A stretch of 64,000 nt of DNA from Nissolia schottii. Taxonomy: Eukaryota; Streptophyta; Magnoliopsida; Fabales; Fabaceae. The notes beneath the pieces were generated by a model, which saw only the letters and a list, made by a program, of their open reading frames with translations, was not told where the DNA came from and did not search any database. The position numbers and the translations under genes were made by a program. Positions 50,801 through 62,800 of the stretch are shown here, one piece after another (position 1 is the stretch's first letter; the number at the start of each line of letters is the position of its first letter). The stretch covers positions 204,516 through 268,515 of the forward strand of contig QANU01112598.1 in assembly GCA_003254905.1 (NCBI GenBank), written 5' to 3'.

Positions 50801-53800
50801 CACGCACACACAACACCTCTACCTTCTCTCTCACTCAAATTGAGCTCCCAAGCTCTAAGGTACATCACAAAAACTCCTTAGCCACAATGCCTAGGACGAG
50901 ACTTCACCCTAAGTAGCGGGTGGCCAACAACTCAAAGGGCTTTGATACCAAAATGTAACACCCTCAGTGTTGTTAATAGCATATGAGGACTCATGGCGGC
51001 GAGCCAAAAATAAGGCATAAAAATATGGCAGATGGCGTTGCAGATTATGGCGGAAATCATGGCAGCTGAAAATATATGCATATATATACTAAAATCTACT
51101 AATATATATCAAGAACAATGAAACAAAAAACATATTCTAGGAAATGAAATTCATCACAAGAAATAAAATTCATAAATCTAGTTAAGAAAATTTTATGACC
51201 GACCACCCGCTGCCACTTGCCCATGTCCACCGCTGTCAGAAGGTCGGCAATAACAACAAACACACTCGCCTTCCTCTCGCCGATCCATCCACGTCAACTG
51301 TGCCTCGTTCTGGAAACTCGCGCGCTCAGATGCCCGGCCGCAAGCCTCTCCTCCGTCCTTGCTGCCACGCGCAGAGCACGTTTTGCCTCCTTTCCTCCTA
51401 CCGCCTTCGGTTTTGTGGTTGTCGGCGCGTGGTCTTAGTCTAGATCTAAAGAGTTTGAGTGAAAGATCTAAAGGATCTAAGTCCAAATTTGAAAGGTTGG
51501 CTGTCATGACAGCTATGGCGCACTATATGACCACCACGACAAATTCAGGCCGCCACAGCGGAAACGCCACTTCCACAACGCCAAACACTCTATATGGCAT
51601 CAAACTCAGATTCCACCACACCATGGCGCCACCATGGCCACTTTTTAACAACACTGAACACACTAGTATTTCCAGGTTACTCTTAATTTGTAACAGAAAT
51701 ATTATTTGTTACCCTTTTAGTTTGTAGGAATATGAGTAAATTTTTCTTTGAATTACATTATAAAATAAGGGAATTTTCTTTTTGAAAACTTCACGTAAAA
51801 TATGAGCCATTTGAGTACTAGGTAAATGAAGCGTTATAACGAATCAACTAAACAAAGCACATCATCAATGGAAATGAACGTCATATTTGTAATTAACTAA
51901 TCAAGTACGAGGAATGAATAAACCATTCAACGAAAGGAGAAATATTAACTATCAGCTCGTTAATAGTCCCATGCAAGGGAAATAAACTCAATAAAAGGTG
52001 AATAACATAATTAAAGGGTCTATATAGAAACTTAGAACATATTTTTGCCAACTCCTAATTATTAGCACTGAAGGTCGCACTACAGTTGCCATAACTACAA
52101 CGGATACCACAAAGCCAATAGTAACACTCATCCGCTATGAGCACAGCACAAACAACCCCAGGGCGACTACGAAGATAAAGGGGTTCCCACCGAGTTCGAG
52201 GGTTCCGAGGACTCCACACTACAATCTCGCCACATGGGACGTCAGTGCCACCTACTTCGAGGTAACCAGCTAACTCTCTGCATGCGTTTGCTTCAAGCAG
52301 GTGGCACCGACGTCCCATGTGGCGAGATCGTAGCGCGAAGCCCTTAGAACCCTCTTACACGATGGGGACCCCATCATCTTCGTAGCAGCCCCAAGGCTGT
52401 TCGTGATGTGCTCACAGTGGATGAGGAGTCTTACTATTGGTTGTGCAATAGCTATTGTAGTTAAGGCTGTTGCAGCGTGATCTTTGGAGCTAATAACTAG
52501 GAGTTGGCAACAATATGTTCTGAGTTTCTATACATAGACCCTTTAATTCTGTTATTTTCCTTTTATTGAGTTTATTTCCCCTACGTAAGACTATTAATGA
52601 GCTACCATTTTATATTTCTCCTTTCGCTGAATGGTTTATTTATTCCTCGTACTTGATCAATTAATTATAAATACAACGTTCATTTCCGTTGACAACGTGC
52701 TTCATTTCGTTGATTTGTTATAACGCTTTATTTACTTAGTACACCAATGGCTCATATTTTATGTTAAGTTTTCAAAAAGAAAATTCTCTTATTTTATAAA
52801 GTTTCAAAGAAAGATTTACTCATTTTTGCAAGGCTAAAAGGGTAATAACTAATAGTTTCATTACTAAAGAGCAACCTAGAAATACTAAGGTGTTACATGC
52901 AAAGGTCAACTGAAGCAGGAGGGAGGAACACTGAGGGAGTTGATGTGGAAGGTGGAGTTGCCTTTGGAGAAGGCGATTAGGAGATCAGAACAACAAAGCC
53001 ACAGTTCATCCTCCACACCGCCACCACTATATCGTGCCACCCACCACCACCTCCCCAAGCTCGCTACACCACCCTTGCAGCCCCACCCATCGCCGTGCAC
53101 CACTGCCTGCATCACAATAACCACCATTGACCTCCATTGTTGGTTCTGTCTAAGCGCTTTAATTGTTGTTGCAGCTTCATTGCAGTGCCGCCAGTCCACA
53201 ACCACCACAGGGAGCCGCCACATTCTCGTTGTCGCCGCTCCTCCATGGCCATCACACATCATCTCTCCGTTCTCTTTGGCTTCCCCAAAAATCTCATTCT
53301 TTGTAGCTGTGAATTGGCCTCGAGGATTGGGTCTGTGGCTCTTTTTTTCTTTTTTTTCCTTCTCATTCTTAGTGGGGGTCAAGAGTATGGAAGGGGAGGA
53401 CAGGCAGACATGGAAGATTGGAAAGAGGAAAAACATGAAGCAGGTGATGAATCTAAAGGGCATTACATATTACAAAAAAAATGGCATAATTTGGCATGTG
53501 CAATGCAACGCACATGGGTCACACTCCACTAACAGTGTTAACGAAACACTGTTAGTAGGGGAGGTATGTGTAACATTTAATAAAACTCAAGGAGGTCGTA
53601 AGACAGTTAAAAATAGAAGGATGTCACTCAGAAGATTAAAAAAATACAAACAAAAGCAATTGAATTTAATAACATAGTATTACAAATTACAAAGTACAGC
53701 TAATGCTTCAAAGCTCATAAAGTTTCACATTTTTTTATAACAGTAATATTTTGTTTGCTTTCCTATTTTTCATTATGGAATTTATTTTAGTGGCTATTAA

Positions 53801-56800
53801 AAAATTTATGAAAAGAATTTCTTTGTGAAAGAAATGTTTCCTACTTTTATTGGTTTTTTATGTTTGAGAAATTATTATTTGATTAAGATTATTATAAATA
53901 TATTATATTACATTTACATACATAAGTATACATGTTTTTTATTTAACATATTTTGTTGTACCTGCATTTTATTCTGTAATAAATATGTCGAATTTGCGTA
54001 TCGTATCATATATCATATCAAATAAGTGTCATATCATTGGTGCTGACTAAAGAAAGCAAAACAAAAATTAAAAATTAAAAAAGATTATAGCCAAAAAGTG
54101 AATGCAAACCTTGGCAGGGCATTGATGCGTGATTCCTTCAAGTAGACCGCACTACGGCCCAGAGCAGGGGAGGCCTTCTCCAATTCCGATTTTAGTCCCT
54201 ACAAAAGTCAGCAAGGTTAACAACAGTTCTAAAAAGTGATGAATCATTTATCAACATTATAAGGAAAAACTACATAGAAGAATTCACATCATCAAACAAT
54301 TTAATAGACATCAATTATATCATACTAAGTAAAGTATTTCTGATTCTTAATTAGTAGCAATTAACCACTCAAGTAATCAATAAAATCAACAAGCTGTTGA
54401 CACATTGAGACCATTGTTAACCAGGAACATGGTTAAGTATATCTAAAAAAGATATATTTTTATCAGGACCAATCCTAGGTCTGAACCCAAGAAAAGGTGC
54501 ATAGGTAAGAATGCTAGAGAATAGAGATGAACTTGAAGTTGCTGGTTTTGCATAAAAACAAAGAGGAAATTATCATTCAGAAACAACAGTAAGCACTAAA
54601 CAGAATCATAGAAAAAAGAAATGATATTAAAGTTGAAGTAATTCTCAGCAACCCACCATATTATTGCACTATCTCTGATGCAATAGCATATGTATATAGC
54701 TTAATCAAAATAAAATTATTAGTAGTAGCTTTAAGTGGAGGGAAGAGGGTTGAAGAAAATGGGGGAGAATAGAGACAGATCAAGCAACAAAGTACCACAG
54801 ATGACAGAGCTGGTCAAGTCAAATAAAACAGAGTGCTTAGACTGGCAAGGAGGAGAAAATAACATCATATAAGCACAATTGCCAACGGAAAAAGGCAAGA
54901 GTCCCGTTATTATATTACTATGAACTTACATGTTTTATTCCTTCATGCAAATGGTTCACCTCCTGCGATATGTGGCATTTTAGTGAATAAACAGATTCTG
55001 TTTCTGAGCTTTCTTCATTACTCTCTTGGCAATGAATCCTGACAATTTATAAAATCACCAACTAAATATGAGTACGTAAAAGGATAAAAATGGACATTGA
55101 TAATAAGCGTTTTGATAGACTTCAAAATATAAAAAGCGTGAATTGTCTCTTTCTGCAAAATACGTGGAACCAACCATAATGCACCATGAAGCCACAAGTT
55201 ACAATGCTACACAAGAAACAAAAACATATATAAAACACAAGCCAAAATTTCTCAATCAAATGACCCAGAGTCATGGATACACAATTATAGGCCCTAAACT
55301 ACTAAGAAATGAGCCCAGTCCAGCCTCCCCAGGCTACCTAGTTCAGTTTATTTGCTACATCCCCCTTCCAAAAAATGGGCAAAATGGAACAAAACATGCA
55401 ATCTTGTACAGCTGTACTGTAATTTCTCTTGTACGTTCACAATGTATGCTGATCCCTAATCCCAAAGCATTCAAAAACATCATGAGAATACCAAGCATTA
55501 TCCATTTACAAAGTTACCATCTTCAGACAGTAAGTCTTCATGTTAAAATTCTATGAGCTACCATACAATTTCAGATTTGATTCCAAAAGACATGAAAGCA
55601 GATAATATGCGTTCTCAATAGTTTTCGGCACCAGTTCTGCCATTCACACATTCTCTATATACAAAAGGCTTCCCAAAAGGAAAACATGTTATAGAATGGG
55701 AAATCACAAAAAATAATAAGGTGCAATTTACAAATTGAAGCCTGTCCATCAGAGGTTTGGAAAAAATAAAAGGATGCATAAAGTTGATAACAACACATCT
55801 GAAGGTTAAAATCAGAAGAAAGAAAAACTGAATCTATTTGGTTCTACAAACATACTAGGCAAGTCCGTCCAATCACTAGCTGCAATTAGTACCAAGAATA
55901 GCACAGAATACTTCATGAATGAAATTAATTAACTAATAGCACATTAGTGACCAACAATTGCAATATATATGACCGTACCTGCTATTAAGTTCTATGCCAA
56001 AAAGGGCCTTCACAGCATCAGGAACCTCACTGAGAAATAACACAGGATGTTAGATTGAAGTAAAATATTCAGGGCATAAATAAGTGGTAGAAAACCAAAT
56101 AGTAACACACAAATCAGGATAGCTCGTAACACCTAGTAGACAACTTAAGTTGCCTTTTTAGGCTAATCTGTCCAGAGAGTACGTCAAGAAGACAGAATTA
56201 CAGAGGCTGGAGATCAAATGTATAGTAATTCAATTTAAATCTACCACCTTTTCTGAAACATATATATTAGTTAAACAATACTGCAGCAATTGCCTTTAGT
56301 TACTGAGAAATAAGGAAAAAGTTACCTAGATCCATGGGATCTGAGAGATTGAGAAAGTGTGTAAAGAAGTTGTGTCCAACATTCTTCAGCATCCTGGCAG
56401 ACATGAAAAATTATGAGTATACAAGTTCGTTCAAAGCAATAAAACTGATCCATTTTATCAACCAAAAAAAAAAAGCAATGAATCCACTTCAACAAAGCAA
56501 CATATAAACCTGTTGCATGTACACTCCATTATGCAACTGACCAAATTGAGGGTACTTTTTCCGCAATACCTGGAATATGCAGTAACATTAAGAATAAATT
56601 TTTTCCATCCCCAAAATTATGAGTGAATCAAGAGCAGAACCATAACCAGTTATTAATAAAAACTATTAAGAGAAAAATTTTCAATTTACAATGTCAGCAA
56701 ATACGTTATCCTACGAAAATGACATGAAAGCAGCAAAATAGAAGTGGCAGAGGATAAACATCAATAATTTCTAAAATTGCATTCTAACAGTGACGATGCT

Positions 56801-59800
56801 CCTGCTTGTATGGTGATTTGAAAATGAGAATTGAGAACGGGAATATGATTGGCCACAAAGGAAGACATCAATCTACGAAAACTAAATGTAGGGTGCATGA
56901 TTATCAAATCGGGAGTCACATTGTGAATTTGGAAAGCTTATTTTCCAAATCGCGAATCGAACCGTATTGTGAATTGTAAGATTCATGATCAATAATTAGA
57001 TATAGAATACAAATATTTTTCATGTAAAAGAAATAATAGAACGAACTACATATTAGCATTTCAAAGTCAAATAGCTAATTGTATCTATACTAATAGATAA
57101 AGGGAGTAGGGAAAAAAAAAACTGCTTTTTTGGTCTCTAATTTTCTTTCTATATTTGCCCATTTTCTTTCCATATTTTCCCATTGTTTTATTTTTTTATA
57201 CTCAAATATCATTATTATTAAGAACGACATTAACGTACATTTATCATCCACTACCTACTCCCCACCACCCACTATCACTCATTATCCACTATCCACTATC
57301 CACCATCTCTTAAGGTTCGTTTGGGTAACACAGCTTTTGACTTTCCTTTAACTTTTTAGAAGTCAAAAGTTATATTTTTATTTTCTGTCCTATTTGGCTA
57401 TACAACTTACAACTTCTTAAAAAGTCAATTTTAGTGTGTTTTGAGAAGTTGAAATGCCTAACTTCTCAAAAAGCACTTTTCAAAATACTTAAACCAAAAG
57501 TTTATTTTGTTGTGTTTTCAAATACAAAATAACTTATTCATAAGTTCCTTTTGTAATAAACTCCTTTTAACTTGTGTACTCAAATGGACCCTTAACCCAA
57601 CTCTAACCAGAAAAAAAAATTTTAAACTCCTCATACTCGCCACATATGCAAGCACTTTGTGCCTGCAACCCTACTAATAACTAGTAAATTGAGTGGGCAA
57701 GTGAATGTATGAAATCTCTATTTCAAAAGAATGGAAATTAAGCAATGAAATAGTTAAAAATGGTGTATTTAGTAACACCTCTTTAGTTTATTTCATTTAA
57801 CAATTTAAGCTTCTTGGACTCTCTAGTTTCTCCAATGAGAATGATTGGGGAAAAAAAAAGTGAAAAAAGTGGTAATGAATCATTGAATTGTTACACCAAT
57901 GCACTGAACCAGTACATGTATCGTAAGATTCATAGTCATCTATGATTCATCGCACGATACACATTGTTAGCATGCTGAATCATATTGAATCATGCAATTC
58001 AAAACATGAATCGAAAGAGTCTAATGACCATGGTTGGATGATAAATGGTTGTTGTGGCCAAGCTGATAAATATGGAACACTATAAATGGCAGACCCTACG
58101 AAAAAGACTTCCACCGCCAAGAACAGATGGTAAGCAGAAATCATTTAACAGAGTGAGTTTAGTGGCCGTTAAGCAAAAAAGCCACTATTTAGGAAAATTC
58201 AAGAACACACACCCCACAATTCACTTCCCATGAAGTGTAGAGTAACTATAAAACTATTTAAGAAAGAATGAAATATTAATGATGATACACTTCCAAGATA
58301 AAATTAAAGTTAACACCAAGGTTAGTCAATCCCAGTTCTTGGCCTGTCCCAGCCAAGCTGAAAAACTGAATTCCATGGAATAGCGGGATGGGATGGCCTG
58401 GATGGCAATGTATACAAAATTATTTGAAATGTAAAGAATGTATACAAAATACATATATATGTTAAACAAAAAAATCCAAAATTAAACTCATTGTCTCATT
58501 TATTCAATAGTCATAAAATAATCCAATAATCCATAGTTCCAAGTTTCATACACAAGAGAAGACCCATATGCCCATAGTTCCCAGTTTCATACACGAGAGA
58601 AGACCCATATGCCCCTATAGTAAATCAAAAAACAGAAGGGAAAAAAAAGGAGGGAAAAAAAAGGAGGGTAAAATAAATATTCCACAAAAATCACCATTCC
58701 AGTCGAGATAGGGAGGATTCCATCTGTGATTTGCTGGGATTTACTGTGATCCCGGCCGATATTTGGTAGGATGAAAATCTGGGACAAAATGGCTTTCCCA
58801 TTTTAGAGAGGGCCTCAGATGGGATGGAATGCCAGGATCCCATGGGATTGACTACCCTATTACAGTTTCAAGATGTAGTCTAACGCAGACCAAACACAAT
58901 CGAAATCGATTAATCACAAAATAAATCGCAATACCAAACACCAAGGATCCAAATATTTGTACCAGAATTTTAATAATCTACCCAATAATAACATGATACT
59001 GTGAGATTTTAGATGTAATATTATAAAACTGTATATTGTTTTTGTAAGAACTGGTACCAATTGAATATAATGCTGATGAATAATACTGATTTATTATTGA
59101 TGAAAACCGAATTCCAGTGGGGAATATCGGTGCAGAACGTAAAATGCTAGCCAAGGGCAGCTTAAGTAATTAACGAAAATAAAGAATAACAATCCTGGGA
59201 ATTATGGATCCCTTGGTCGCCTGTGTTCTGACTAATTTTCTGAGTGCCAAACCCCTTCCCCTTCGGTTTTCTCTTATACCGCTAGAGAGAGAAAATCATG
59301 GCCTCAATATCTTCCCTTCCTATTTTAGTGCAACCAATTTATTCTCCTGATTTTCCTAACAAATCATTAACAGCTAAAACAAATCAGAATCATTGCTAAT
59401 TTGAATTATTCCCTAATCCTCTCTTTCCTTTTCTGGAATAATGGAATGGAAAAGGAATGATTTCCTTCCCCTTCCTATTCGGAACAGAATCTGTTGCAGC
59501 AGTGGCTGATTGGTCTGTAACAATACTCTCCCCTTGAAGTACCACCTTGTCCTCAAGGTGAAAGGAGAGACTCCCTCCTGGGTCCCAAAACTTGAAACAG
59601 TAGCAAAGCATGCTTCCCTTGTACTCATGTCCTTCTGGGTCCCAAGAACGTGACCCAAGTCCACTCTGCAACCTGTCTTGATTTTCAAAAATAGGCAGCA
59701 AATAATTTTCCTTCTCCATCACGAGAGTGTTTCTGCCCTTGCTTAACACTTGCAGGCAAATCAAACCTTGCCTCCTTAGGAACGTCCACTAATTCATCCA

Positions 59801-62800
59801 TATCTTCTTCCCTTTTACATTCATCTTTGTTGTCCCCTCCAGCTCCCTCCTTGGTTTCCTTAAAATTTGAGTTTTGAGAATGGTGACCAACAAATACCTC
59901 GTCCATTTTGACTAACCAATCCGAGGCTCCTTCCCCCACAAAAATTGGAACATCCAATTTTCGTGTGGCCTCAAATCGCCTAGGTTCTTGCTCCTCCCTT
60001 TCGTTTCTTCCCTCTTCTCCCCTGCCTCCTGAGACTCTGTCCTCTTCTTCCTGGTTGCTTCCGGGTTGCTGTGGTGGCAACCTGTCCATGATTTGCTGCA
60101 GAAGCGCCAAGATGTTAGTTTGAGTCTCCTTCATCTCTGCCTGAGGCCCTCTTATCTCTGCCTGAGATGCTCTCATCTCCTCCATCTGCCTTTCCACTGC
60201 TTCCATCCTAGCCTCCATCACAGCGCACGTGGACACCATACACAGTTATCCTAGGAACGGTGCTCTGATACCAGTTGTAAGAACTGGTACCAATTGAATA
60301 TAATGCTGATGAATAATACTGATTTATTATTGATGAAAACCGAATTCCAATGGGGAATATCGGTGCAGAACGTAAAATGCTAGCCAAGGGCAGCTTAAGT
60401 AATTAACGAAAATAAGGAATAACAATCCTGGGAATTATGGATCCCTTGGTCCCCTGTGTTCTGACTAATTTTCTGAGTGCCAAACCCCTTCCCCTTCGGT
60501 TCTCTCTTATACCGCTAGAGAGAGAAAATCATGGCCTCAATATCTTCCCTTCCTATTTTAGTGCAACTAATTTATTCTCCTGATTTTCCTAACAAATCAT
60601 TAACAGCTAAAACAAATCAGAATCATTGCTAATTTGAATTATTCCGTAATCCTCCCTTTCCTTTTCTGGAATAATGGAATGGAAAAGGAATGATTTCCTT
60701 CCCCTTCCTATTCGGAACCGAATCTGTTGCAGCAGTGGCTGATTGGTCTGTAACAGTTTTCAACTGAATTCCAGAAACCATAAACTTATACAGAATTTTA
60801 ATGATAACTACCTAATACTATGGTGCTACTTTGACATTTCAAATGTAGTATTGTGTAGTGTACTTGTGTTACTAAAAAATTCCAAAAAAAAAAATTTTAG
60901 AAAAAAAAAAAAGGTCTTCATACCTTATGACATTGTAGCATATAAGGATATAAATTTATAAAAAAAATAAAAAAAAAAGATTGATAAAACTGCAGCAGAT
61001 TAGTTGTATAACAGACACTAGATAATGTACCATCCAAAACTGCATTGGTGCCACAGGCTTGACACTTTTATCAAGCTCATTGAATAAGTCACGGGTTGCA
61101 ATTGTCAACATATGAGAAGACTGATCAACATCATTGTTTCTTCCTGAATGTGAATACCTAATTCCAAGAAAGTTAACATATTGTTCACCATATATCAGCC
61201 ACAAATGCAGCAAATAAAAAAGTTATGTTCCCTCAGATAGAACTCACTTGATCAAAGCTGACTTCAACTCTGGCACAGAATGGAGGCATTGCAATGTGGA
61301 GTTCATATAACAAGTATTTCCCAAATTGAAAAGGCCAGCAGTATGTCCCTGGAAGAACAGATCCGTCACAAGATCCCACCCACAAAAGAAAAAAGAAACT
61401 TAGATATTAAACCATAAAAAATATCTTATGACTGAGTCTATCAGAAAATAAGCAAAATAAAAAGAAAATAGAACTCGACATGCTTCAGACAATAAGGCGC
61501 ACCTAATACTAATAGACCTTATTAGACTATCAATAAATAAAGAACCATTTGGTCCTCCACCGATATATACATGTCATCACATTGGACCGCCATTTATCAA
61601 TGACATCAAATTGGTCATTCAATGATAACCAGCTCCGCCAGTTTTTTGAACCAATTAGACGGAAAAAAATGTGAGATGTAAGGAGCAATGTGATATCCTA
61701 TACTTTGCAGAACCAATGTGGTATGCATAAAAGGACAACTAATGTGACGTAACAAATATCTTTATAGGACCACAAAGCATAATTGTTCTACATTCTACAA
61801 CAAAACTACAATTTTGTAGCTGGGCAGAAATTAGACAGACCTATTGAATATGTAAATCAAAAACTAAATATCTTCAGTGGGAAAACACAAAATCTGAGAT
61901 GGTCAGGCATTAGCACTTTCATGCCCAACCTTCAAAAGTTCAAAAAGTTTAGAGCCTGCAATGTTTGACATTATTAGGCTTCTCATAATCTCATCCCCCT
62001 TCCCAACCCCAACCCCAACAACCCAGGAAAAACAAAGTAGTGGAAGGAAATGGGAACACCGCTGAATCTTTTCTTTCCAAATAAAATTCCATAGCTAGCT
62101 GGTCCAGGAATTTTAGAGGGTAAAAATATGAAGACACTATTCTCAATCTGTTTCAGATTCAAGATGGAGGTTATTGGCAAACAATACATAGGCTTTCTAA
62201 ATCAAGAGGATCAATCATGCATGAGGATTTAGAACTACACAGTTATAGAAACACAAAAACTCCTCAGTTCATGAATTAATGTGAATGTATAGAAGAAAAA
62301 AATTATTAAAAAAAACAGCTGAAACTTACAACAGCAACTACTTGTTCTTCTTCAGGAAGATCTTCAACAAAAACAGTTCCCTTCTCCGGAGACTTCACAA
62401 TTTCATCTGCTGTTCCCATCATCATTAGCTTTTGACCCTGCATAAAGAGATTATATAGCTCAATTTAAATAAAAGGAGGCATAAAATGATACAATAGCAC
62501 TTAAAACACATTCTAGCACCACTAACCTCTTTCACTCCTAACGTTGACCAATCAGCATCATCCTGCATTACAAGAGGGAAACAGTTTAAAAACGACTTTT
62601 CCAACTTATAATAGACATAGCTTTTACAAGATCTACTCAGGCCAACTTATTAATTACTGATAAGAAAATATCAAAAACAAACCAAATTAAACATATCCAG
62701 CATCAATTTGCTTACAGTATCACATTCAACAATCTAGTTACCTTTAATAGGCCACCCTTGACCATAATTTTTTGTCTTTCAGGAGGCACCCCTGTTAGAT

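Noticed and set aside
52943..53677. Open frame of about 245 codons on the plus strand
   Set aside because: It lies in a UBP intron on the opposite strand, is low-complexity (Ser/Thr/Pro/His-rich from CCACCACC tracts), has an equally long frame on the other strand and shows no domain.
55143..55556. 137-codon plus-strand frame
   Set aside because: Antisense to UBP intron 9, no domain, no promoter-like context.
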